Origin: UBA1444 sp964521625
GTDB lineage: Bacteria; Bacillota; Negativicutes; UBA1444
DNA length: 64,000 bases
Assembly: GCA_964521625.1 (NCBI GenBank)
Contig: CAZFSM010000020.1
Span: forward strand, 8,047 to 72,046
Direction of reading: 5' to 3'
Both the position numbers and the translations under genes were made by a program. Below, piece after piece: positions 17,167 to 26,250 of this stretch (position 1 is the first letter of the stretch; each line of letters starts with the position of its first letter). The notes beneath the pieces are model-generated. The model made no database searches. It worked only from the letters and a program-made list of their open reading frames with translations, and was not told where the DNA came from.

Positions 17167-17859
17167 TCATAGCTTTGCTGGTTTTTCTTTGTCCCGCAGA
17201 GCGCAGACGATGCCTCTGGCAAACGGCCCCAGGTCATCTTCGGCATAGGCTTTCAATACGCCGGGCGCCACAACGGACAGCGCCCCCGCGATCATTGCCG
17301 GGTCGACGATCCCTGCCGCGCAGAGCGCCTGCTCAATCGCCACCGCCGCTTTCAATGCTTCTTCGGTAGCCACACTATTTATTGTTTTTACCAGATCCGC
17401 CTCCGCCACCAGCACCGTCCCCACCGGCGCAAACAATTGGCAGGCCAGTTCGGCCAGCTGAGGGTCAATGTTGTCGGCGACAATCACCGGTCGGGCGCCG
17501 CGGCTCATTTCGCCGGCATGCCCGATAATTTTCACATTTAGGCATTGCAGCGTCGGTCCGGCCATGGCGGCTAATATTTCCCGGGAAATGTTTGTCGCCA
17601 CACTAAATACGTTGCGGGGTTCGCCTTGCCGCTGCAATTCCTCGATGCAGCCCTTCACCGCAGCATCCGGCACAGCCAGCACTACGGTCGCTGCGTCCAG
17701 CTCCGCCAGCGATTCGGCGGCACAGACCTGCAATTGTTTTGCAAGGTTGTTCGCCGCCACCGAGTCCGCATCGTACAGGCAGACTTCGTGCTGCGTCGCC
17801 ATCCGCTCGGCCAGAATTCGGCCCATCCTGCCAGCGCCAATTATCCCTACTCTCATCAA
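17167..17859 (-). CDS. NAD(P)-binding P5CR/F420-type oxidoreductase-like protein
   Basis: The protein has 230 residues. An N-terminal Rossmann motif (RVGIIGAGRMGRILAERM) is followed by TVVLAVPDAAV and a helical C-terminal domain, the architecture of pyrroline-5-carboxylate reductase-like and NADP-dependent F420 reductase-like proteins. HAGEMSRGARPVIVADN resembles the loop that precedes the dimerisation domain in these enzymes, but the P5CR signature itself is absent, so I give no substrate. It stands alone between the regulator's promoter and a structured repeat (17911-18112). Confidence 0.7.
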   Translation of the reverse strand: MMRVGIIGAGRMGRILAERMATQHEVCLYDADSVAANNLAKQLQVCAAESLAELDAATVVLAVPDAAVKGCIEELQRQGEPRNVFSVATNISREILAAMAGPTLQCLNVKIIGHAGEMSRGARPVIVADNIDPQLAELACQLFAPVGTVLVAEADLVKTINSVATEEALKAAVAIEQALCAAGIVDPAMIAGALSVVAPGVLKAYAEDDLGPFARGIVCALRDKEKPAKL

Positions 17860-17910
17860 AACACCCCCGCTATCCGTTTGCTATAGCAAAATCATACCAT
17901 AATTGGGTTG

Positions 17911-18112
17911 GCTTGCAAAAAGTCTCTCCCGTCGATTTGCTCCGGAATGCGTAGCGCCTTGAGGGTTCACTTTGCCGAACGGCTTCAAACGCTTCATCCA
18001 TCGCTGCGAAGCCTAAAATCAGCATCCCTGCTGATTTTGTCGGCAAATCAAGACCCTCTGCATCGACGCATTACACGTTGCAAATCTCACGGAATCGACT
18101 ATTTTTGCAAGC
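17911..18112. repeat. Structured intergenic element, copy A
   Basis: About 202 bases that fold end to end. Outer arms GCTTGCAAAAAGTC and GACTATTTTTGCAAGC pair (a TA bulge), then inner arms pair in order: GATTTGC/GCAAATC, AATGCGT/ACGCATT, GAGGGT/ACCCTC and TTTGCCGA/TCGGCAAA. The top carries two hairpins: GGCTTC/GAAGCC with a loop containing GCTTCATCCATCGC, and AAAATCAGCA/TGCTGATTTT with a TCCC loop. Copies B and C at 40535-40740 and 40863-41060 share the two-hairpin crown. The element separates two minus-strand genes. No coding capacity is seen. Confidence 0.75.
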
Positions 18113-18161
18113 AAAACCCGCGACCGAAGTTTTTGTAGTTATCCCGAATTTCAACCGGAAT

Positions 18162-18209
18162 ACAAAAAAAACCGACTGCCGCCGGGTTTCGCCAGCAGCA
18201 GCCGGTTTT
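18162..18209 (-). terminator. Terminator after the CoA-transferase genes
   Basis: AAAACCGACTGC pairs with GCAGCCGGTTTT (one mismatch) across a loop rich in G and C; on the minus strand it ends in eight T. It follows the CoA-transferase beta subunit stop at 18220. Confidence 0.8.
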
Positions 18210-18219
18210 CATTGTTGCC

Positions 18220-18873
18220 TTAGATCGGCATCGTCTTGAGATTCGGCGATACTTTATACTCCGCCTCGGTCGCCGCCTGCACCTGCTCCAGCGTCACTCC
18301 CGGCGCCAGCTCCGTCAGCGTCAGTCCCGATGCGTCACACACCATGACCGCCAGTTCCGTCACGATCATATCCACTTCCTTGACCGCCGTCAGCGGCAAG
18401 TTGCACTTCTTCAAAATCTTCGGCTCGCCCTTGGCTGTATGCTCCATCGCGATGATTACCCGTTTGGCGCCCGCCACCAGATCCATCGCGCCGCCCATGC
18501 CCGGCACCATTTTTCCCGGCACCATCCAGTTGGCCAGATTGCCTTCCTGGTCTACCTGCAGTGCGCCAAGAACCGTTGCCGCCAGATGGCCGCCCCGGAT
18601 GATTCCGAACGAAGTGGCGCTGTCAAAGAACACGCCGCCCGGATTGATCGATACCGGTTTGCCACCGGCATTGGTCAGGTCCGGGTCATAATCGGCCGGG
18701 TTCTCCGGCGCCGGCGCCAGGCCAGTAAAGCCGTTTTCCGAGTGCAGCACCACCCGCACTCCCTGCGGCAGATAGTTGACAACTAAAGTCGGAATCCCGA
18801 TTCCCAGGTTGGCGTAGTCTCCGTCTTTGAATTCCTGAGCGACCCGTGTGGCGATGATTTCTTTTGCCTCCAT
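18220..18873 (-). CDS. 3-oxoacid / acetate CoA-transferase subunit B
   Basis: The 217-residue protein starts MEAKEIIATRVAQEFKDGDY and holds GIGIPTLV and the catalytic glutamate in HSENGF (Glu about 46), plus MDLVAGAKRVIIAMEHT near residue 130. It is the beta subunit of a family I CoA-transferase that moves CoA between acetoacetyl-, acetyl- or butyryl-CoA and free acids. It starts 11 bases after subunit A. With AtoE and AtoSC next door, short-chain fatty acid or acetoacetate activation is the likely use. Confidence 0.93.
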   Translation of the reverse strand: MEAKEIIATRVAQEFKDGDYANLGIGIPTLVVNYLPQGVRVVLHSENGFTGLAPAPENPADYDPDLTNAGGKPVSINPGGVFFDSATSFGIIRGGHLAATVLGALQVDQEGNLANWMVPGKMVPGMGGAMDLVAGAKRVIIAMEHTAKGEPKILKKCNLPLTAVKEVDMIVTELAVMVCDASGLTLTELAPGVTLEQVQAATEAEYKVSPNLKTMPI

Positions 18874-18884
18874 GTTATCCCCTC

Positions 18885-19532
18885 CTAACCCTGAACCAGA
18901 TAGGTGACGAAGATGCCCGGCGTCATCACTTCATCCGGATCGATCATGCCAGCTTCGACAATTTCCTGCGCCTCCACAATGGTGACTTTGGCGGCGGAGG
19001 CCATCAGCGGGTTAAAGTTGCGGGCCGATTTGCGAAACACCAGATTGCCGGCCGTATCGGCTTTGGCGGCCCGGATCAGGGCCACGTCGGCTTTCAGCGG
19101 TAGTTCCAGCAGATAGTCGCGTCCATCGATGGTGAGTTTCTGTTTGCCTTTTTCCACCGGGGTACCGACGCCAGTGGGGGTGAGGATGCCGCCGAGGCCG
19201 AAACCGCCGGCGCGGATTTGTTCGGCTAAAGTGCCCTGAGGCACCAGTACAACTTCGATTTCACCGGCGTGCATTTGACGGCCGGTTTCCGGGTTGGTGC
19301 CGATATGGGAAACGATTACTTTTTTCAGTTGTTTATTGACGACGAGTTTGCCGATGCCTTTGTCCGGCAGTGCGGTATCATTGGCGATGACGGTCAGGTT
19401 TTTCACGTTTTTGGCCAGTACGGCATCCACGAGTTTTTCCGGGGTGCCGACGGCGAGAAAGCCGCCGATCATGACGGTCATGCCGTCTTCCACCTTTTCC
19501 ATGGCCTCCGCCAGACTGATGATGTGTGCCAC
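18885..19532 (-). CDS. 3-oxoacid / acetate CoA-transferase subunit A
   Basis: A 215-residue alpha subunit starting with GTG, seven bases after AAGGGGG. It shows VMIGGFLAVGTPEKLVDAV at the N-terminus, NPETGRQMHAGEIEV, IRAGGFGLGGILTPTGVGT and the KADTAGNLVFRKSARNFN stretch typical of AtoD/ScoA. It works with the downstream subunit B. A terminator-like hairpin separates it from atoE, so the CoA-transferase genes may also have their own transcript. Confidence 0.93.
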   Translation of the reverse strand: MAHIISLAEAMEKVEDGMTVMIGGFLAVGTPEKLVDAVLAKNVKNLTVIANDTALPDKGIGKLVVNKQLKKVIVSHIGTNPETGRQMHAGEIEVVLVPQGTLAEQIRAGGFGLGGILTPTGVGTPVEKGKQKLTIDGRDYLLELPLKADVALIRAAKADTAGNLVFRKSARNFNPLMASAAKVTIVEAQEIVEAGMIDPDEVMTPGIFVTYLVQG

Positions 19533-19574
19533 TACGAATCCCCCTTTGAATATGACTTAATGTGTATAGTATAA

Positions 19575-19618
19575 CAAAAATAACCGGGAACTGGGACTAA
19601 TCCTCGGTCCCCGGTTAT
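19575..19618 (-). terminator. Hairpin terminator between atoE and the CoA-transferase genes
   Basis: ATAACCGGG pairs with CCCGGTTAT around a 21-base loop that can form further pairs; on the minus strand it is followed by TTTTTG. It would reduce read-through from atoE into the CoA-transferase genes. Confidence 0.7.
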
Positions 19619-19649
19619 CAGAAATTTTGTTTCTTCTGCCGATTCTATA

Positions 19650-21059
19650 TTATTGGAGCATCGGCGGCACGTAGGGCAGCGTTTTCGACAACAGCCAGAG
19701 CATGATCAATACAACCGGGGTGTGGAAGATGAGCTGGAGAATCGAATAGCCGGCCAGGTCACGGGCCTTGACGCCGGACAGGCCGAGCAGCGGCAGCATC
19801 CAGAACGGATTGACGAAGTTGGGCAGTGCTTCGGCCGCGTTATACACCTGTACAACCCAGGCCAGGTTAACTTTCAGCTGGTTGGCCGCCTCCATGACAT
19901 ACGGCGCTTCCACGATCCATTTGCCGCCGCCGGAAGGCAGGAACAAGCCCATTACCGCCGAGTAAATGCCGACGATGACCGGCAGGCTGTCTTGTGTGGA
20001 TATTTTGACAAAGAAATGGGCCAATACGTCGTTAAGCCCGGAGCCCATCAGCACGCCGAAGATGCCGGCGTAGAGGGGGAACTGCAGCAACACGCCGCCA
20101 GTGGCAGGCACCGACTTGGCAGCCGCCTTGAGGAATGCTTTCGGCGTCCAGTGCAGCAGCATGCCGGCAATCAGGAAGATGAAGTTGTAGTTGTTCAGAT
20201 CCAGGGCGGCCAGACCGCCTTTGGTCGCAAACAGGTTCACCAGATAGCCGATACCGATGACGACCATAAAGATGGTCAGGATCGGGCTGTATTCGAGCCA
20301 TTCCCCCGGTGTGGTCGGTTTGCCGACTTCTTCTTCGACTTCTTTATACTCGATACCGATCATTTCCAGTGTTTTCGCTTTGTCGGCCGTCGGACAGGAA
20401 ACGTAGCAGATCCAGACTGACAGTACGACCAGTACCACGATCATGACCAGGTTTTGCCAGGTAAACAGGGTCTGGCTGAGCGGAATCGTACCGGTTATTT
20501 TATACAGCGCAGGCGGTATCGACGCTTTGCTGGCTTGCAACAGCGCCGCGGACGAGGACAGACCGAGGGCCCAGACGCTGCCCAGACCCAGATAGGCCGC
20601 CGCACCCATGGCGCGGTAGTCGACGCCCTTGACCCGATGGCTGACTTCGCGGGCCAACATGCCGGCAAAAATCAGGCTGAAGCCCCAGCTAAGCAGCGAT
20701 GCAATCATTGCGACGAATGCAACGTAGGCTACGGCAACTTTCGGCGTTTTGGGGAAATCGGCCAGCGCGCCGATCAGTTTGTGCACCGGACGGGAAATCG
20801 CCACGATGTAGCCGCCGATCACGACGAAGGCCATTTGCATGGTAAACGGAATCAACGCCCAGAATGAAGTACCAAAATCAATTGCGATTTTTTCGACCGG
20901 GCGACCGTTCAGCAGCGCGCCCGCACAAGTTACAATCAGTGCAATAACCGCGAAAACATAGGCATCGGGAAACCAGCGCTCGCTCCAGTCGGCCAGTGAA
21001 GCCCCCATCCGTTCAAAAAAATTCCCCTGCTGATTTTCTGCCGCTTTGTTTTGACTCAT
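19650..21059 (-). CDS. atoE: Short-chain fatty acid transporter
   Basis: The start is taken as the ATG at 21059 (MSQNKAAEN); two TTG codons lie just upstream and are closer to the ribosome binding site AAGGAG, so the exact start is not certain. About 469 residues with some 11-12 membrane segments. DAYVFAVIALIVT, SWGFSLIFAGMLARE, LPSGGGKWIVEAPYV and PNFVNPFWMLPLLGLSGVK fit the AtoE family, which takes up short-chain fatty acids such as butyrate and acetoacetate. A sigma-54 promoter lies 145 bases upstream, matching control by AtoC. Confidence 0.92.
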   Translation of the reverse strand: MSQNKAAENQQGNFFERMGASLADWSERWFPDAYVFAVIALIVTCAGALLNGRPVEKIAIDFGTSFWALIPFTMQMAFVVIGGYIVAISRPVHKLIGALADFPKTPKVAVAYVAFVAMIASLLSWGFSLIFAGMLAREVSHRVKGVDYRAMGAAAYLGLGSVWALGLSSSAALLQASKASIPPALYKITGTIPLSQTLFTWQNLVMIVVLVVLSVWICYVSCPTADKAKTLEMIGIEYKEVEEEVGKPTTPGEWLEYSPILTIFMVVIGIGYLVNLFATKGGLAALDLNNYNFIFLIAGMLLHWTPKAFLKAAAKSVPATGGVLLQFPLYAGIFGVLMGSGLNDVLAHFFVKISTQDSLPVIVGIYSAVMGLFLPSGGGKWIVEAPYVMEAANQLKVNLAWVVQVYNAAEALPNFVNPFWMLPLLGLSGVKARDLAGYSILQLIFHTPVVLIMLWLLSKTLPYVPPMLQ

Positions 21060-21203
21060 CAACAATCGACTCCTTTCTTAATCAGAAAATATAAATATAA
21101 TGAAACCCAGCTAGTCAAACGAGCACCCGTTACTGTTTCCTGAAGTCATCCACCTCCTTTTGAGTCTAGTCTTGGAATTTTTAACAGCTTCCACTTCTTA
21201 CCT

Positions 21204-21221
21204 ATGCAATTACTATGCCAA
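21204..21221 (-). promoter_or_regulatory. Sigma-54 promoter of atoE
   Basis: On the minus strand the sequence reads TTGGCATAGTAATTGCAT: GG and GC are 12 bases apart, as the -24/-12 consensus (TGGCAC-N5-TTGCA) requires. It precedes atoE, and the adjacent gene pair encodes the sigma-54 activator AtoC and its kinase. Confidence 0.8.
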
Positions 21222-21302
21222 TTTTCAGTCTTATTTCTCTGGCTCCTCACAACCGCTATATTTCAGCTCTTATCGCCATTTCTGACCGAGTGCAAAAAAA
21301 TA

Positions 21303-21337
21303 AACTGCGCGGTTCGCCAGGCGAACTGCGCAGTTTT
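21303..21337 (-). terminator. Terminator after atoC
   Basis: AACTGCGCGGTTCGCC pairs with GGCGAACTGCGCAGTT with one mismatch; on the minus strand it is followed by a T-rich run (TTTATTTTTTT). It separates the two-component genes from atoE. Confidence 0.85.
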
Positions 21338-21380
21338 TTGCATCCCTCATGCAATTATTTTCACAGCTTGGAGTTAAAGA

Positions 21381-22820
21381 TCATTCATGTGGTGGGGAAA
21401 AGACGCTGCGGGCAGCCAATTTTCCTTTCTCGCCATGCTCGCCCAGCCCATACTCTTCAAGTTTGTACAGTAAGGCGCGTCGGCTGATGTCGAGCGCCTG
21501 GGCCGTGCGGACGCGGTTGCCGCCGTTTTTCTTCAGCGTCCGGACGATGATCTCGCGTTCCAGCACGTGCATCATATCCTTCAGCGTCCCTTCAACCGGC
21601 ACGGTAACGGTTTCCATCGCTTCCTTCGGCAGCAGATCAGTGGCGATCGAGCTGTGCAAGCCGGCCAGGTCGGCTACGTCAATAACGCCGTTAGACATGA
21701 TCGTGGACCGCTCCAGCACGTTGGCCAGCTCACGCACATTGCCCGGCCAGGGATAGCGCTGCAGGACATCGCAGGCATCCTGGGTGATCAGAGGCACCGG
21801 GCAGCCTGCCGCATCGGCGAACAGTTTGACGAAGTATTCGATCAGGAGCGGAATGTCGCCGGGCCGCTCGCGCAAGGCCGGCACCCGCAGCGGAACCACA
21901 TTGAGCCGATAGAACAGGTCTTCGCGAAATAGTCCCTGTTCCACCATTTTGGCCAGATCACGGTTGCTGGCGGCAATGATCCGCACATCGACATGCACGG
22001 TCTCCGTGCCGCCGACACGCTCAAATTCCTTTTCCTGAATCGCCCGTAGCAGCTTTACCTGCAGCAGCAGGGGCAATTCGCCAATTTCATCCAAAAACAA
22101 GGTGCCATTGGCCGCCAGCTCCATCCGGCCGGTTTTTTTCGTGCTGGCGCCGGTAAAGGCGCCCTTTTCATGACCAAACAATTCACTTTCAATCAACCCT
22201 TCGGGGATCGTGCCGCAATCGATCCTGACAAACGGCTGCGCCTTGCGGGGACTGTTGCTGTGAATCGCTTTGGCGATCAGCTCCTTGCCGCTGCCGCTTT
22301 CGCCGGAGATCAACACCGTAGCGTTGGTTTGCGCGACGCGTCCGACATCCTTGAACACATTCTGCATGACCGCGCTGCAGCCAATAATCGCCGCGCCTTG
22401 CCGACGCACGGTCGCCTCTTTTTCCTGCAGTTCAGCCTCTGCCTTGCGCTGCTTCACGGATAAGGCCCGTTCCAGCACCACCCGCACTTCAGCGACATCC
22501 GCCGGTTTGATCAGATAGTCAAACGCGCCACGGCTCATCGCCTCCACCGCCGTATCGACGCTGCCGAACGCGGTCAGCAAAATCACCGGAATTTCCGGCA
22601 TTTCGGCATGAATGATCTCAAAAGCGTCCATACCGTCCATTACCGGCATCCGCAAATCCATAATGATTACATCCGGCAAAATGCCCCGGGATTTCTCAAT
22701 CGCCTCCAGCCCGTTTTCGGCCTGAAACGCTTCATAGCCACCCTTGCGGATGACTTCACTCAACAAATGCCTGACATTCATTTCATCATCGACTACGAGA
22801 ATTCTGCGCGCATCAGTCAA
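21381..22820 (-). CDS. atoC: Sigma-54 response regulator, AtoC-like
   Basis: A 479-residue NtrC-type activator. The receiver domain (residues 5-120) has the phosphoacceptor Asp in DVIIMDLRMPVMDG; the AAA+ domain (about 145-375) has Walker A GESGSGKE, the sigma-54 contact loop GAFTGA and Walker B LFLDEIGEL; a Fis-type HTH (NGGNRVRTAQALDISRRALL) ends the protein. Next to AtoS, AtoE and a CoA-transferase, it should activate short-chain fatty acid uptake and activation from the sigma-54 promoter at 21204-21221. It is co-directional with atoS with a 2-base gap. Confidence 0.92.
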   Translation of the reverse strand: MTDARRILVVDDEMNVRHLLSEVIRKGGYEAFQAENGLEAIEKSRGILPDVIIMDLRMPVMDGMDAFEIIHAEMPEIPVILLTAFGSVDTAVEAMSRGAFDYLIKPADVAEVRVVLERALSVKQRKAEAELQEKEATVRRQGAAIIGCSAVMQNVFKDVGRVAQTNATVLISGESGSGKELIAKAIHSNSPRKAQPFVRIDCGTIPEGLIESELFGHEKGAFTGASTKKTGRMELAANGTLFLDEIGELPLLLQVKLLRAIQEKEFERVGGTETVHVDVRIIAASNRDLAKMVEQGLFREDLFYRLNVVPLRVPALRERPGDIPLLIEYFVKLFADAAGCPVPLITQDACDVLQRYPWPGNVRELANVLERSTIMSNGVIDVADLAGLHSSIATDLLPKEAMETVTVPVEGTLKDMMHVLEREIIVRTLKKNGGNRVRTAQALDISRRALLYKLEEYGLGEHGEKGKLAARSVFSPPHE

Positions 22821-22822
22821 AA

Positions 22823-24331
22823 TTATCCCACCTCATCTTTTACCGGAAAAATCAGCAAAAACTTACTGCCCTGGCCGGGTTTTGAGTAGGCCCGAACCAC
22901 GCCTCCCCACGTTTCCATCAGACGGAACGCCACCGACAGGCCGAGGCCGGTTCCCTGTTCCTTGGTCGTAAAGAACGGGTCGAAAATCCGTTCCATGTTG
23001 CCAGCGGGAATGCCACCCCCCGAATCGACCACGCTGACATGCACCTGTTTTTCCTTGCGCATGTAACGGCTCGATATCCGGATTTGGCCTTTTTCACCAA
23101 TCGCCTGCAGCGCATTGATGAAGATATTCAAAAGCACCTGCTTCAATTGTTCCTCGTCGGCCATAACCCGGGGAATCTCGCTGCTGAGCCGCAGCAGCGT
23201 CTTGACCTGGCGTTGCCGCAGTTGTGAGTCGACCAGTTGCAACGAGTTGGTAATCACTGCATTCAGGTCGATCAATTCAATGCAGTTGGCGGCCGGTTTG
23301 GCATAAAACAGCAGTTTTTCAATCAACCGGTTCATCCGCTCGGTTTCCCGCACAATAATATCTAGATAGGCATTTTGCTCACTCTGCGGATTTTCCTCCT
23401 GCAGCAACTGGGCAAAGCCGCGGATCGACATCAATGGATTGCGGACTTCATGGGCCAGCCCGGCGGCAATTTCGCCGACAGCAGCCAGCCGCTCCGCCCG
23501 TTGCACCTGTTCTTCCAGTTTTTTTCTTGCGGCCAGTTCGCCGGCCAGTGTATTGATTACTTCAGAAACTTCGCCCATTTCGCCGTCCATATGCGGCAGC
23601 CGGTAATCGAGATCCTCCTGCAGATGCAGCACGCCGGTTTTAATCTGATTGATTCCTTTGGTCAGACTGTCGACAACCATTCCTACGCCGAACAGCCCGA
23701 GCAGCAGGCCGGTCAGGCTGGCCCAGTAGATGCTGCGTTTCATTTCGCCGACCTGGGCCTGAATATCTTCGGTAAATTCATTGGCCCAAATATAGCCGAT
23801 GATTTCGCCGCCGCGCACAATCGGATGCATTGCATTCATCACCTTGCCACGGACCAGCGAGCCCTCCTGCACCAACTCCTGCCCCGACAGCATAACGACC
23901 CGGCCTTGATGTTCCGGGTTAATCGGCTGGCCCACCGTGTTTCCATACAGACTGGATGGGCCATAGGTAAGGATTGCGTCCAATTCTTTCGAATAATAGC
24001 CAACACCGATGCCTGGATACGCTGACGCGATTTGGTCGGTATATTCGCGCAGAGCATTGTTCAAAACGGCGATGCGCTCCTCGCGCGACTGCGGCTTGAC
24101 ACCGGCTGACGCCAATATACCATCAAACGTGCCTTCGAGATTTCGGTCCAGAATACGCGTGACGCCAAACAGTTTTTGTTGTTTTTCCCAGACCAAGGCG
24201 TCTTCCGTGCGATAGGTAATAAACAGGCTCGATGCCAGAACCGGCAGCGCTCCCAATACGATCGTCAGCACCAATAGACGCATGCGCAAACTTTTACTGA
24301 ATGATTTCATGGTATTAGTTTTTCGCCTCAA
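22823..24331 (-). CDS. atoS: Sensor histidine kinase, AtoS-like
   Basis: The protein has 495-502 residues; the TTG at 24331 or the ATG at 24310 may be the start (neither has an ideal ribosome binding site). One membrane segment (LLVLTIVLGALPVLA) precedes an extracytoplasmic sensor region (about 35-200), a second segment (YWASLTGLLLGLFGVGMVV), a linker, a HisKA box with HEVRNPLMSIRGFAQLL and an ATPase domain with NIFINALQAI, VVDSGGGIP and FDPFFTTKEQGTGLGLS. It phosphorylates AtoC. Short-chain fatty acids or acetoacetate are the likely signal, by context. Confidence 0.9.
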   Translation of the reverse strand: MRRKTNTMKSFSKSLRMRLLVLTIVLGALPVLASSLFITYRTEDALVWEKQQKLFGVTRILDRNLEGTFDGILASAGVKPQSREERIAVLNNALREYTDQIASAYPGIGVGYYSKELDAILTYGPSSLYGNTVGQPINPEHQGRVVMLSGQELVQEGSLVRGKVMNAMHPIVRGGEIIGYIWANEFTEDIQAQVGEMKRSIYWASLTGLLLGLFGVGMVVDSLTKGINQIKTGVLHLQEDLDYRLPHMDGEMGEVSEVINTLAGELAARKKLEEQVQRAERLAAVGEIAAGLAHEVRNPLMSIRGFAQLLQEENPQSEQNAYLDIIVRETERMNRLIEKLLFYAKPAANCIELIDLNAVITNSLQLVDSQLRQRQVKTLLRLSSEIPRVMADEEQLKQVLLNIFINALQAIGEKGQIRISSRYMRKEKQVHVSVVDSGGGIPAGNMERIFDPFFTTKEQGTGLGLSVAFRLMETWGGVVRAYSKPGQGSKFLLIFPVKDEVG

Positions 24332-24368
24332 TTGCCTTTTTCCCTTCTTCTTGACGCTCCCGGCTGCC

Positions 24369-24397
24369 TTGCACGGTTAACAGCTGACTGTTATAAT
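24369..24397 (+). promoter_or_regulatory. Sigma-70 promoter of the paaK operon
   Basis: TTGCAC (24369-24374), a 17-base spacer and a perfect TATAAT (24392-24397), on the plus strand. It lies 90 bases before the paaK start codon. Confidence 0.7.
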
Positions 24398-24487
24398 TAC
24401 TGCAAATAACATACTGTATACACAAACTATCTCGCCAGAAGATTACCCTTGTAGCAAGGTAAGAAGGTATGACAGGAGGCAATCAAT

Positions 24488-25786
24488 TTGTACTGGAACA
24501 AACCAATGGAAACCATGGACCGGCAGCAAATGGCCGAACTGCAGTCCGCACGTTTGATTCAACAGGTTCGACGGGTGTACCGGGAAGTCCCGTTTTATCG
24601 GGAATCGCTGCAAAAATCCGGCCTGTTGCCGGATGAGATCCGTTCAATTGAAGACATTGCTAAATTGCCGTTCATCACCAAACAGGATATGCGGGACAAT
24701 TATCCGTATGGCCTGTTCGCGGTCCCTCTGGCCGAAATTGTCCGGTTGCACGCCTCCAGCGGCACCACCGGCAAACATACCGTGGTCGGCTACACCAGCC
24801 GCGACCTCGGCATCTGGTCGGAAGTCATGGCCCGTACTCTGACGGCGGCCGGCGCCAGCAAGCAATCGTTCATTCAGGTAGCCTACGGCTACGGCCTGTT
24901 CACCGGCGGACTGGGCGTCCATTACGGCGCCGAGGCGGTCGGCGCTTCGGTTATTCCCGTCTCCAGCGGCAACACACAACGTCAGATCATGTTAATGAAA
25001 GATTTCGGCACCACGCTGCTGGCCTGCACACCGTCTTATGCGCTGTTTATCGCCGAAACGATGAAAGAAATGGGCATCGAACCGAAAGACCTGGCCCTGC
25101 GGGCCGGCGTGTTCGGCGCCGAACCCTGGTCGGAGCGGATGCGGGGCGAGATCGAAAAAGCCCTCGGCATCAAGGCGTTTGACATTTATGGCCTGAGCGA
25201 GATCATCGGCCCTGGCGTGGCTAGCGAGTGCGATTGCCAAAATGGCCTGCACATCAACGAAGATCATTTTTACGCCGAAATCATCGACCCGATCAGCGGA
25301 CAGCCGTTAGCGCCCGGCGAAAAAGGCGAACTGGTCCTGACCACCCTGACCAAGGAAGGCATGCCGATGCTGCGTTACCGCACCCGCGATCTGGCGGTGC
25401 TGTACCCCGACGCCTGCCCCTGCGGTAGGACACTGGTCCGCATGAGCAAGGTTCTGGGCCGCAGCGACGATATGCTGATCATTCGCGGCGTGAATGTGTT
25501 TCCCTCGCAGGTCGAAAGTGTGCTGCTAGGGCTGGGCGAAACTTCGCCACACTACCAGCTGATCGTCGATCGCGCCGATAATCTGGACAACCTGACGGTT
25601 CTGGTGGAAATGACGGAAAGCATGTTCTCCGACGAAATCCGCCGGCTGGAAGTCCTGGAGCATAAAATTGAAGCCGAGCTGGCCAGTGCGCTCAGCGTCA
25701 GCGCCAAAGTCCGCCTGGTCAGCCCCAAGACCATCGAACGCAGCGAAGGCAAAGCCAAGCGGGTCATCGACAAACGCATGATTTAA
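24488..25786 (+). CDS. paaK: Phenylacetate-CoA ligase family protein
   Basis: TTG start at 24488, about nine bases after ACAGGAGG. The 432-residue adenylate-forming enzyme has the P-loop 'LHASSGTTGKHTVVGYT' (about 88-104), a 'AYGYGLFTGGLG' region, FDIYGLSEIIGPGVA and 'LRYRTRDLAVLYPDACPCGR', then MLIIRGVNVFPSQVE, a C-terminal Lys in KRVIDKRMI. It activates phenylacetate or an indole/aryl acetate to the CoA thioester; in anaerobes it often pairs with an ACT protein and with 2-oxoacid ferredoxin oxidoreductases. The double-ACT gene follows with a 17-base gap. Confidence 0.9.
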   Translation: MYWNKPMETMDRQQMAELQSARLIQQVRRVYREVPFYRESLQKSGLLPDEIRSIEDIAKLPFITKQDMRDNYPYGLFAVPLAEIVRLHASSGTTGKHTVVGYTSRDLGIWSEVMARTLTAAGASKQSFIQVAYGYGLFTGGLGVHYGAEAVGASVIPVSSGNTQRQIMLMKDFGTTLLACTPSYALFIAETMKEMGIEPKDLALRAGVFGAEPWSERMRGEIEKALGIKAFDIYGLSEIIGPGVASECDCQNGLHINEDHFYAEIIDPISGQPLAPGEKGELVLTTLTKEGMPMLRYRTRDLAVLYPDACPCGRTLVRMSKVLGRSDDMLIIRGVNVFPSQVESVLLGLGETSPHYQLIVDRADNLDNLTVLVEMTESMFSDEIRRLEVLEHKIEAELASALSVSAKVRLVSPKTIERSEGKAKRVIDKRMI

Positions 25787-25803
25787 CGTAGGAGGGAAAT
25801 AGC

Positions 25804-26250
25804 ATGATCATTTCGCAGATTTCCGTTTTTGTCGAAAACCGCCCGGGAACCCTGGCGGAAGTACTTAGTGTATTAAAGGAGCATGACCTGAATTTGCGGG
25901 CCCTGTCGGTAGCAGATACCGCCGATTTTGGTATTTTGCGGATGATTGTCAATGATCCGGAAAAAGTGGAGCGCATCCTGCGCGGCGCCGGCTACGCGGT
26001 AAAATCGACGCCGGTGTTGACGATGACGGTTGCTGATACGCCGGGCGGTCTGCTGGAAAAAATGGACAGCCTGAGCGCCGCCGGCATCAATGTTGAATAT
26101 GTTTATGCGTTTGCCGCGACTTCATCGCATGAAGCACGGGTCGTAATCAAGGTCGACAACCTGGAGCGGGCCGCCCGCATCATCAATGGCGATGCAGCCA
26201 ACCCCGCCGCCGAAGCGGCAACCGGCGACGTGCCCGGCTTTTACTGGTAA
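25804..26250 (+). CDS. Tandem ACT-domain protein
   Basis: The 148-residue protein holds two ACT domains: residues 1-65 (ISVFVENRPGTLAEVLSVLKEHDLNLRALSVAD in part) and 70-140 (MTVADTPGGLLEKMDSLSAAGINVEYVYAF). ACT domains bind amino acids; this family is usually found next to paaK, as here, and may sense phenylalanine or tyrosine. The direct partner is unknown. The last base of its stop codon is shared with the next gene's start (TAATG). Confidence 0.9.
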   Translation: MIISQISVFVENRPGTLAEVLSVLKEHDLNLRALSVADTADFGILRMIVNDPEKVERILRGAGYAVKSTPVLTMTVADTPGGLLEKMDSLSAAGINVEYVYAFAATSSHEARVVIKVDNLERAARIINGDAANPAAEAATGDVPGFYW

